NCBI GenBank assembly: GCA_003551405.1
Contig: PUMO01000105.1
Span: forward strand, 1-5,933
DNA: 5,933 nucleotides
DNA from: Mollicutes bacterium
GTDB taxonomy: Bacteria; Bacillota_I; Bacilli_A; Izemoplasmatales; Izemoplasmataceae
Direction: 5' to 3'
A model generated the notes under the pieces. It saw only the letters and a program-made list of their open reading frames with translations, did no database searches and was not told where the DNA came from. Each line of letters starts with the position of its first letter. Position 1 is the first letter of the stretch. The translations under genes and the position numbers were made by a program. This document shows positions 1 through 4,816 of the stretch, piece after piece.

Positions 1-262
1 CCACAAATCAGGGAAAATCCAGATTAATCTATCACATCCAATTCATAAGACCATTATGCCGAGTGTTTCAAAGGAAAGTATCGCTGAGAGAAGTTACTCT
101 GACATGGAATATTCTTACATATTTGAGCTTGTCGCATTAGAGTGCTCAAAACAGATTGTGGATATAAGAGTCAATAAAAATGAAATAGAAGCTTCAATAG
201 ACATTGCACAACATGAAATACAAAAGTATAAGACCGACCTTTATAAAACCATTATAGAATGA
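1..262 (+). CDS. C-terminal end of an unidentified protein (5' end outside window)
   Basis: The reading frame is open from position 2 to a TGA at 260-262 and has no stop before the left edge. The ATG at 56 lacks a good ribosome site, so it is probably an internal methionine of a longer gene, and about 86 C-terminal residues are visible. They begin with a short strand-like piece (GKIQINLSHPIHK), then a Ser/Glu-rich segment, then a charged, probably helical tail with no membrane segment. I do not recognise the family. The 'INLSHP' strand followed by helices is faintly like the C-terminal part of some GHKL-type ATP-binding proteins, but that is a guess. It converges on the gene at 488-1186 with a hairpin terminator between. 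Confidence 0.6.
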   Translation, partial: HKSGKIQINLSHPIHKTIMPSVSKESIAERSYSDMEYSYIFELVALECSKQIVDIRVNKNEIEASIDIAQHEIQKYKTDLYKTIIE

Positions 263-411
263 TTTTAGAAGTTCAATTACCAAGTTGATTACAAACATCA
301 TTTTTTCTTATCGATATTTTGGAAACATAAAATACAATATTTAAAATTAAACCGAGATCTATAAAATTACGGCAAGAAGGGTAACACTTAAATTTGTGTT
401 CCAGTCATATG

Positions 412-448
412 AATAAACAAACACTTCATTCTGAGGTGTTTGTTTATT
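412..448. terminator. Long hairpin, probable bidirectional terminator
   Basis: The arms at 412-427 and 433-448 pair over 16 bp, with a single G-U type position and a 5-nt loop (ATTCT). The outer stem is A/T-only (AATAAACAAAC / GTTTGTTTATT), so each strand ends the hairpin in a U-rich arm. It sits between the stop codons of two convergent genes (262 on plus, 488 on minus). That is the expected place for a terminator serving both. The run after the stem is not a clean U-tract on either strand. Confidence 0.75.
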
Positions 449-487
449 GTTGTTGGTAATACGTCTTTGTTTTGCATTAAATTATGG

Positions 488-1186
488 TTATGTGACGGTG
501 TAGGGAAATATATTGATGGTAACGGGATCAGTTTGCGGGAAACGTTCAATGACTTTTCTTTGTTCAAGGGCTTTTTTTCTTGATATTTCTGTGTTGTACA
601 GATAAATAATGGCCAATTGATTGTGTGTGGGTTTAAAAATATAAAAGATATGTTTAAACGCCTCATGTTGTTTAAGTAATGTCATAAACTCAGAACTCTG
701 AAAAGGCATTAACAATGCCTTGTTCATATGAGTGTGTTCAACATAAAGCGGAGTGTGCGTGTTCTCGATGATCATCCCAAGTTCTAAATTTGTGTGTTTA
801 CGTTCTGAGTGGTTTTTGAAACGATTCAAATAAACCGATTGTTTTTGTGCATGCGTTTTAAATGTATGATTTAAGTTATCAAAAAAGGATTCTTTAGTGA
901 TGTAGCTTCCATCATGTGCTTTGGTATTAAGTAATTCTTTTACGTCTTGATATTTTCCTAAAACATCATGATTGTTATTTTGTAGTGCATTGATTCTGAA
1001 TTGTTCTAAAAGGATGGTTTTATGATTGCTCATAAGAATGATGTCTGGTCGCTCAAACGGCCTTAAGCGAATGTTAGACGCAAAGGCCAGCAGTGCCTGG
1101 CGATCAAACGGTGTTAAGGGATGAATGACGTATTCTACCGTTTTTAATTGTTGTTCAAATCGTTTGAGTTCAGTTCCGAATTTCAT
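488..1186 (-). CDS. Conserved-looking protein of unknown function, 232 aa
   Basis: The ATG at 1186 lies 5 nt after a strong ribosome site (AAAGGGGG, 1199-1192), and the stop is TAA at 488-490. The product is soluble, basic and rich in histidine (14 residues), with no signal peptide or membrane segment. An N-terminal helical part leads to a strand-like block around residues 46-64 (PDIILM...ILLEQF). There D48 and E61 are spaced like the Asp and Glu/Gln-x-Phe of proteins with a PD-(D/E)XK nuclease-like core. The usual lysine is not seen, so catalysis cannot be claimed. A charged middle (residues 85-125) and a strand-rich C-terminal part follow. It has its own extended -10 promoter and is divergent from the DedA-type gene, with no operon partner. 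Confidence is high for a real gene and low for any fold assignment. Confidence 0.8.
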   Translation of the reverse strand: MKFGTELKRFEQQLKTVEYVIHPLTPFDRQALLAFASNIRLRPFERPDIILMSNHKTILLEQFRINALQNNNHDVLGKYQDVKELLNTKAHDGSYITKESFFDNLNHTFKTHAQKQSVYLNRFKNHSERKHTNLELGMIIENTHTPLYVEHTHMNKALLMPFQSSEFMTLLKQHEAFKHIFYIFKPTHNQLAIIYLYNTEISRKKALEQRKVIERFPQTDPVTINIFPYTVT

Positions 1187-1206
1187 AGGCGCCCCCTTTT
1201 TATTTT

Positions 1207-1215
1207 ATTATAGCA
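1207..1215 (-). promoter_or_regulatory. Extended -10 promoter of the 488-1186 gene
   Basis: On the minus strand this reads TGCTATAAT, a perfect TATAAT with the TGn extension. It lies about 20 nt upstream of the start codon, with the ribosome site in between. No good -35 hexamer is seen at 17 bp, as is usual for extended -10 promoters. Confidence 0.65.
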
Positions 1216-1270
1216 ATGAAACGGACACGGTGCACAAAAAATAGGGTCGAGCCAATTTTATGCTCAACTC

Positions 1271-1299
1271 TTATAAAATATTTAAAGCTATGCTATAAT
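1271..1299 (+). promoter_or_regulatory. Promoter of the DedA-family gene
   Basis: TGCTATAAT at 1291-1299 is an extended -10 identical to that of the divergent neighbour. A weak -35 (TTATAA, 1271-1276) lies 17 bp before the TATAAT. The predicted transcript start is near 1306, giving a leader of about 38 nt before the ATG at 1344. Confidence 0.7.
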
Positions 1300-1343
1300 A
1301 ATTTAGAAAAGAAGCAACCCCATGTTTATTTGAGGTGGATGTG

Positions 1344-1994
1344 ATGGATATTATGTTTGACGTACTGGCGAATGATGCCGGTCTTTTTTCCACCATACAA
1401 GAGCTTTTCACTCCCATCATCGACTTCTTTAGACGATTTGGTGAGTTGGGGCTTTTCATATATTCAATAATCGAGACGATTACACCGCTTGCGGGTGTTG
1501 AAATCATATTGGTTCCCCTTATTCTCACTAGTGAGTTTCCGTGGTGGTTCATCACGTTTATACTTGTGAGTGCCAATACGATTGGAGCTATAATCGTCTA
1601 TTTTTTCATGGCCAAGGAAGACAACAAACTTTATAACCGAATTGTGAGCAAGAAAAACCAGGAAAAAGCCAAACAGATGTTTGACCGCTATGGTGTGTGG
1701 GCCATCTTTATTTTCGCGATGACCCCGCTACCGTTTTTTGTCATTATTTTTACAGCGGCTGTTGCTAAGATGAAATTTTGGCCGTATATTTTTGCGGCGT
1801 TTTTCTCACGCAGTGTTCGTTTTTACATTACATCATATTTTGTTCATTTGGGCGGTTCAAATGTAAATACTGGTGAGATTATTCTTTGGTTGGCCGTGAT
1901 TGGTGTTGGTGCCGCACTTGTTTTCATGTTTATCCAGCGCAAAATTTTGGCTTACTTTGAAAAAAAGATGGAACAACCAAATAATAAATCTTAA
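1344..1994 (+). CDS. DedA/VTT-family integral membrane protein (YqaA-like)
   Basis: A 216-aa polytopic membrane protein. I chose the ATG at 1344 because GAGGTGG (1332-1338) is then an ideal ribosome site 5 nt upstream. The in-frame GTG at 1335 lies inside that site. Hydrophobic segments lie at about residues 35-61, 66-90, 118-140, 145-167 and 179-197. Family-like features are an amphipathic entry helix with a Glu and Pro (E44, P48, E53), the RYG (115-117) followed by TPLPF (127-131), and the paired arginines R156 and R159 of the 'SRSVRFY' motif. DedA/VTT proteins are implicated in flipping lipid carriers or phospholipids across the membrane and in envelope and pH homeostasis. This one is nearest in pattern to the YqaA branch. 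It is transcribed alone, ahead of a tRNA gene with its own promoter. The exact substrate is unknown. Confidence 0.85.
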   Translation: MDIMFDVLANDAGLFSTIQELFTPIIDFFRRFGELGLFIYSIIETITPLAGVEIILVPLILTSEFPWWFITFILVSANTIGAIIVYFFMAKEDNKLYNRIVSKKNQEKAKQMFDRYGVWAIFIFAMTPLPFFVIIFTAAVAKMKFWPYIFAAFFSRSVRFYITSYFVHLGGSNVNTGEIILWLAVIGVGAALVFMFIQRKILAYFEKKMEQPNNKS

Positions 1995-2046
1995 AGCTTT
2001 AAATGATTAAACACTAAGTATTTTTACTATTTAGTTATTAAATGAT

Positions 2047-2077
2047 TTGACTGTTTCGCTGTTTATGATAATATGTT
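2047..2077 (+). promoter_or_regulatory. Probable promoter of tRNA-Cys
   Basis: TTGACT (2047-2052) is a good -35. Several overlapping AT-rich candidates follow (GATAAT at 2067, TATGTT at 2072), none at the ideal 17 bp. TATGTT with a 19-bp gap would start transcription about 4 nt before the mature tRNA 5' end. The -10 choice is uncertain. Confidence 0.45.
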
Positions 2078-2087
2078 ATAGGTATTT

Positions 2088-2162
2088 GGTCCCGTAGCCA
2101 AGTGGCTAAGGCAGCGGACTGCAACTCCGCGAGCGTCGGTTCGACTCCGATCGGGACCTCCA
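2088..2162 (+). tRNA. tRNA-Cys (anticodon GCA)
   Basis: A 75-nt cloverleaf with acceptor arms GGTCCCG (2088-2094) and CGGGACC (2152-2158) fully paired. The anticodon stem GCGGA/TCCGC encloses the loop CTGCAAC, with anticodon GCA at 2121-2123. The T arm is GTCGG-TTCGACT-CCGAT. The discriminator is T (2159), the known identity base of tRNA-Cys, and CCA is encoded (2160-2162). It stands alone, with a terminator directly downstream. Confidence 0.97.
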
Positions 2163-2175
2163 AATAAGATTAAAC

Positions 2176-2200
2176 AAAGTCGCATGAGCGGCTTTTTTTA
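2176..2200 (+). terminator. Intrinsic terminator of tRNA-Cys
   Basis: AAGTCGC and GCGGCTT pair around an ATGA loop and lead into a run of seven T (2193-2199). It starts 14 nt after the tRNA CCA end. Confidence 0.88.
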
Positions 2201-2250
2201 TTTGGATAAAAGATTTATGAATTATGTTTTTGATTTTAATTAATATGTGT

Positions 2251-2273
2251 TTTTGAGTCATAAGTCGTGTGAT
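2251..2273. repeat. Dispersed 23-bp repeat, copy 1
   Basis: It begins TTTTGAGTCATAAGT and matches 4740-4762 at 21 of 23 positions; both differences are transitions. A looser match continues upstream (2231 against 4721, TGA-N4-AATT, one gap). It lies between the tRNA terminator and the transposase relic. Its origin is unknown; it may be the end of an old mobile element. Confidence 0.6.
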
Positions 2274-2359
2274 TGTTGAGTTTTAAAGGAATGAAACCCA
2301 AAAGAGAATAAAGAAATAAGGATGAAACGCTTATAATCGAAACAAGTTAAGCAGTGACT

Positions 2360-2678
2360 TCACATTATTTTTTTCTCCTTCAGGGCCTTGCGTTTTTGAA
2401 TGAGTGAGCGCCATTGCAGGAAACTGCTCGACATCCGGTCAGACCGTTTGAGATACGCCTTCATCTGGTGATTGAATTTATCAAGGCGTTAAAACGAAAA
2501 CTTGCGGTAGAACCGCTCGTTATCGTTTCTGTGGGAGGCGTTCGACTTTCCCGGCGTGTATTGGGCTAGGCCGGAATGTCATGTGTTTGATTCCCAGTGT
2601 ATCAAAGAAGTGGTCCATGAGATGCTAAGCGTTCGTCTTGCGGTTCTTGATGACCTTAGTAGCGTGCTGGTATGAATC
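2360..2678 (-). pseudogene. Decayed C-terminal part of a DDE (rve-type) transposase
   Basis: Minus-strand translation in two frames gives FFDTLGIKHMTFRP, then HAGKVER, then SHRNDNERFYRKFSF, ending in LQWRSLIQKRKALKE and a TGA at 2362-2360. This is the last third of an integrase-core transposase of the IS3/IS481 kind. The 'hNGKVERsHR' signature carries the catalytic Glu, here with Ala for Asn. Three lesions are visible: TAG at 2627-2625, a one-base frameshift near 2537 between KVER and SHR, and TAA at 2491-2489 where the family has Tyr after 'SF'. The N-terminal two thirds with both catalytic Asp are absent. The stretch is clearly richer in G+C than its surroundings, which suggests foreign origin. 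I could not identify terminal inverted repeats. Confidence 0.85.
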
Positions 2679-2715
2679 ATTTTAGGAAGATATCAAAAAT
2701 AAGTCGCGGCCCGCT

Positions 2716-2910
2716 TCAAAAGCAGATGGCTTGCCTGAGATTTTTCTCCTCATCAGGAAAATCTTTTATGTGTTTCATGAGCTTATAAATTTTCGCTTTC
2801 ATTTCAATCTGTTTTGAATTGATGTCTTGTGGTTGCGCATTGGTCTTGGCATTTTCAAGCTTTGCTTTTAATGCCTTTTCCAATGATTGAATGGTTGCTA
2901 TAACATCCAT
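2716..2910 (-). CDS. 64-aa protein, possible truncated PheS N-terminal coiled coil
   Basis: The ATG at 2910 is preceded by AAGGAG with a 7-nt gap, one of the best ribosome sites in the window, and the stop is TGA at 2718-2716. The product is a charged all-helical peptide. A first helix (about residues 4-24, SLEKALKAKLENAK) and a linker (25-33) lead to a second helix (34-50), then DFPDEEKNLRQAI (51-63). This two-helix layout and the 'xxEEKxxxxxAI' ending resemble the tRNA-binding N-terminal coiled coil of the phenylalanyl-tRNA synthetase alpha chain (known pattern LGKKG...EER...N-x-K), although LGKKG itself is not conserved. No catalytic domain follows. Downstream the frame is closed and the transposase relic begins within 40 bp. 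It is therefore either the stump of a broken pheS copy or an unrelated small protein. The T-box-like leader supports the first. Confidence 0.5.
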   Translation of the reverse strand: MDVIATIQSLEKALKAKLENAKTNAQPQDINSKQIEMKAKIYKLMKHIKDFPDEEKNLRQAICF

Positions 2911-2930
2911 GGTCTCACTCCTTATCCAAA

Positions 2931-2956
2931 TAAAAAACGCCCTTGTTTAAAGGACG
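2931..2956 (-). terminator. Leader terminator upstream of the 64-aa ORF
   Basis: On the minus strand, CGTCCTT and AAGGGCG pair over 7 bp (one G-U) around a 5-nt loop, followed by TTTTTTATTT. It ends about 10 nt before the ribosome site of the ORF starting at 2910. It is thus placed as an attenuator of that gene, or as the end of minus-strand transcripts coming from 3231-3851. Confidence 0.8.
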
Positions 2957-2987
2957 AATCATACTTCTTGGGACCACTTTTGTTCAA
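2949..2987 (-). promoter_or_regulatory. Degenerate T-box-like antiterminator core
   Basis: Minus-strand AAAAGTGGTCCC (2981-2970) followed by the terminator arm resembles the T-box sequence AGGGUGGNACCGCG, with 9 of 14 positions counting N. The 7-nt bulge UGGNACC appears as UGGUCCC. AAAG (2980-2977) can pair with CTTT (2952-2949) inside the 5' terminator arm, as in T-box helix A1, and GAA/TTC can form a short helix next to it. UGGU would read a tRNA ending ACCA, that is discriminator A as in tRNA-Phe, and not the UCCA of the nearby tRNA-Cys. I could not trace a stem I or specifier loop with confidence, so this may be decayed or fortuitous. Confidence 0.4.
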
Positions 2988-3230
2988 CCCCTTAATGTGT
3001 CAAATAAAAGCCTTATAACGATACTTCAAGACCACAACATGTCGGCCAATGATTTTACCATCCATTTTTCTTTAGACTGATTAAAACCAGTGTCCGTATG
3101 GCTTATCATCATGGTTCAAACTTTATGTTCAATGTGAACACTTTTTCAAAATTGTAAATCCATCAGAAAATAGAACTTGTTTTATGTCCTAAATGATAAC
3201 GACCTTTACGCACCGAAAGGTTCAACCACT
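2957..3230. other. Gene-free stretch, possible remains of a leader RNA
   Basis: No convincing open frame runs through either strand. Visible structures are a 6-bp inverted repeat with a 3-nt loop (TGTTCA/TGAACA, 3126-3140) and a weak 6-bp one (ACCTTT/AAAGGT, 3202-3221), the latter just after the ferredoxin gene. The length suits a T-box leader ahead of the small ORF, but I cannot fold a complete one. On the minus strand TTGAAC (2987-2982) and TATGAT (2963-2958) are 18 bp apart and could be a promoter, though it would start inside the terminator arm. Confidence 0.4.
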
Positions 3231-3851
3231 CTAGATTGAATGATAGGCAATGGTTTGCACGGGACAAATACGTACACACTTATGACACGTCAAGCATTCA
3301 CTTGAATCTATACGATGAAATGTCTCATGTCTCGAGATTGCATTGGAAGGACACACTTTGGCACATTTACCGCAGTTAATACACTGGTCTTCGTTAATGA
3401 CAATTCGGTATCTTGGACGCTTTGATGTCTGTTTTAGAAGTGCTCCATAGGGACAAAAAGCACGATGGAACAGCGATTCGTTAGTTAGAATTGTAACCAG
3501 CGCACCAATTAAAACGAGCAATGGAAGCACAGGGATTTGTTGTCCACTTATGATTGAAAAAATAAAAATTGATGCGGTAATTCCCAATGCAATGTAACGG
3601 ACTGAAGGATGCCGAAGAAACGAAGGAACTGCAATTCCTTGAAGTTTAAGCTTCTTTTTGATAAAGGTAATGGGTTTCATAACTGTATTAATCGGACACA
3701 AATACCCACAATAAAATCGTGAAAAAACTAGTGACATGAGTAAACTGATCGCAAAAATACCCATCCATAGTTGAATCGTACCTTGAAAAATTAAGATTAC
3801 AAAAAGAACCGAGAACCCAATTTGAACGACTGTTTGAATTGATTTATGCAT
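3231..3851 (-). CDS. Membrane polyferredoxin, NapH/CcoG-like 4Fe-4S protein
   Basis: A 206-aa electron-transfer protein with membrane segments at about residues 7-30, 32-46, 84-103 and 107-125. The FYCGYLCP motif (C48-x3-C52-P) and FCPYG (C133) are the signatures of the Fer4_5/NapH-type membrane part. The C-terminal tail has two classic 4Fe-4S sites, CINCGKCAKVCP (157-168) and CLTCHKCVRICP (186-197). Members of this family pass electrons between the membrane and soluble or extracytoplasmic redox partners; the partner here is not in the window. I start at ATG 3851, which follows AAAGGAAG (3866-3859) by 7 nt. The upstream in-frame ATG at 3881 lies against the -10 box and has no ribosome site. 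It is divergent from a Crp/Fnr regulator and probably activated by it through the palindrome at 3901-3916. Confidence 0.9.
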   Translation of the reverse strand: MHKSIQTVVQIGFSVLFVILIFQGTIQLWMGIFAISLLMSLVFSRFYCGYLCPINTVMKPITFIKKKLKLQGIAVPSFLRHPSVRYIALGITASIFIFSIISGQQIPVLPLLVLIGALVTILTNESLFHRAFCPYGALLKQTSKRPRYRIVINEDQCINCGKCAKVCPSNAISRHETFHRIDSSECLTCHKCVRICPVQTIAYHSI

Positions 3852-3872
3852 GCAATCACTTCCTTTTAGTCC

Positions 3873-3878
3873 ATTATA
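3873..3878 (-). promoter_or_regulatory. -10 box of the polyferredoxin gene
   Basis: TATAAT on the minus strand puts the start of transcription near 3866, with a leader of only about 15 nt. At -35 the sequence is GCCCAC, far from consensus, as expected for a promoter that needs an activator. Confidence 0.6.
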
Positions 3879-3900
3879 CATTGCTTTTAGAGTTTGTGGG

Positions 3901-3916
3901 CGTTACTATAGTAACG
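3901..3916. promoter_or_regulatory. Perfect 16-bp palindrome, probable Crp/Fnr-type operator
   Basis: CGTTACTATAGTAACG is identical to its reverse complement, with half-sites GTTAC/GTAAC. The 14-16 bp two-fold symmetric form is what Crp/Fnr dimers bind. It lies between the divergent polyferredoxin and Crp/Fnr-regulator genes. Its centre is about 42 bp upstream of the predicted ferredoxin transcript start, and it contains a -10-like TATAGT (3907-3912) facing the regulator gene. Assigning it to the neighbouring regulator is an inference. Confidence 0.75.
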
Positions 3917-3930
3917 AAGGAAGGTCGTTT

Positions 3931-4596
3931 ATGGAAGATATTTTAAAACAAGTGCCATTATTTCAAACACTGTATAGCGAAGAGTTGAACCGTGCGCAAA
4001 CGTCTGGGTTAATAAGACAAGTGCATTTTAAGAAAAACACTGTGATCCATATCCCTGATGATACTGTTCTTTATTATGACGTTATCGCCAAAGGAAGCGT
4101 GCATATTCAACACATTGGGAAAGACGGAAAACAGATATCTATTACTTACATGCATCCTTTTTCAGCAATTGGTGTCAATTTGCTTTTTTCAAGTTCGAAA
4201 AAACATGAAATGCTCATTGAAGCAGTCAGTGACACATTACTCCTTCGAATAGAAAAGTCGTTGATTATCGAGCTCGCCCAAAGCAACGAGGCGTTTATGA
4301 TTATGCTTATGCGTCAAATAGCCGATCGTTCGAAGTTCCTTGCACAGCGACTTAAAACTTTAAGCACTTCTTCCCTGCGAGAAAAAATCGTTGATTATCT
4401 TTACTCGCTTTATCTACAACAACAAGCTAATCCTGTAATTCTGCCATCAACCAAACAAGCTTGGGCTGATTCCTTGGGCGTTGCACGCAGTTCCCTTGTT
4501 AGAGAGCTAAAAAAGATGAAAAATGAAGCATTGCTCAGTTGGGAAGGGTCCTCTATTGTAATATTTGACCCGTTATTAAAAACATTACCGCAATAA
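3931..4596 (+). CDS. Crp/Fnr-family transcriptional regulator
   Basis: 221 aa. The ATG at 3931 has GAAGGAAGG 6 nt upstream; the longer frame back to 3850 overlaps the divergent gene and operator and has no ribosome site. The N-terminal part (about residues 5-115) is a cNMP-binding-type beta roll, with the conserved Gly-rich turn (AKGSVHI, 53-59) and GKDGK hairpin. A long dimer helix (about 118-143) and a Crp-type winged helix-turn-helix (about 160-212) follow. The recognition region is SLGVARSSLVRELKKM. There is not a single cysteine, so it cannot hold an FNR-type Fe-S cluster. The residues that bind cAMP phosphate in CRP (R-S/T pair) are not evident either. Several His (H32, H40, H57, H60, H75, H92) leave haem or another ligand possible. 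It probably activates the divergent polyferredoxin gene and controls itself. The signal is unknown. Confidence 0.9.
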   Translation: MEDILKQVPLFQTLYSEELNRAQTSGLIRQVHFKKNTVIHIPDDTVLYYDVIAKGSVHIQHIGKDGKQISITYMHPFSAIGVNLLFSSSKKHEMLIEAVSDTLLLRIEKSLIIELAQSNEAFMIMLMRQIADRSKFLAQRLKTLSTSSLREKIVDYLYSLYLQQQANPVILPSTKQAWADSLGVARSSLVRELKKMKNEALLSWEGSSIVIFDPLLKTLPQ

Positions 4597-4786
4597 TTTA
4601 CACATTGAAATCTGTTTAATTCTCAACACTTGGTATCCAGGCGTTTTCACAGCTACAATCAATGATGCAAAACGGTGCGCCTTAATGTCATTGGTTCGGT
4701 TGGTGATAAACATTACAGACTGACCCCAATTGAGAAAGGTTTTGAGTCATAAGTTGTGTAATCGCGCCATCATATTGAATTTACTA
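4597..4786. other. Spacer with possible gene debris
   Basis: No intact gene is seen. In one plus frame the codons from 4609 to the TAA at 4750-4752 are open except for a TGA at 4663-4665, and the last part reads GDKHYRLTPIEKGFES. It is protein-like in composition but has no start codon or ribosome site. The reading frame ends inside the repeat at 4740-4762. An inverted repeat CGTTTT/AAAACG (4642-4674) has a 21-nt loop and no T-run, so I do not call a terminator for the regulator gene. Confidence 0.35.
4740..4762. repeat. Dispersed 23-bp repeat, copy 2
   Basis: It matches 2251-2273 at 21 of 23 positions, same orientation. It lies about 25 bp upstream of the hydrolase promoter's extended -10 and overlaps the stop of the protein-like frame in this spacer. 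Confidence 0.6.
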
Positions 4787-4795
4787 TGATATAAT
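4787..4795 (+). promoter_or_regulatory. Extended -10 promoter of the hydrolase/XRE unit
   Basis: TGATATAAT is an extended -10 with a perfect TATAAT at 4790-4795. No convincing -35 is seen at 17 bp. Transcription would start near 4802, leaving a leader of about 15 nt containing AGGGAG. Confidence 0.65.
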
Positions 4796-4816
4796 GGAGT
4801 AATAAGGGAGCGATTA

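Noticed and set aside
388..666. 92-aa minus-strand ORF overlapping the terminator and the 3' end of the 488-1186 gene
   Set aside because: It is out of frame with a well-supported gene, starts inside it and runs through the hairpin terminator; a shadow frame.
1990..2035. AT-rich inverted repeats after the DedA gene as a terminator
   Set aside because: Pairing of ACTAAGTA with TACTATTTAGT needs a bulge, is almost purely A/T and lacks a clean T-run; too weak to call.
2088..2162. tRNA-Cys as an integration (att) site for a genomic island
   Set aside because: I found no repeated copy of the tRNA 3' end and no integrase gene in the window; the nearby transposase relic is not a tyrosine integrase.
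2973..2976. T-box-like leader responding to the neighbouring tRNA-Cys
   Set aside because: The bulge reads UGGU, which pairs with ACCA; this tRNA-Cys ends in UCCA and would need UGGA.
3852..3881. Ten extra N-terminal residues for the polyferredoxin from ATG 3881
   Set aside because: The codon overlaps the promoter region next to TATAAT and has no ribosome site, whereas ATG 3851 has an ideal one.
3850..3930. Longer Crp/Fnr protein starting at 3850
   Set aside because: The extension overlaps the divergent start codon, both promoters and the operator; ATG 3931 has a strong ribosome site and matches the family N terminus.
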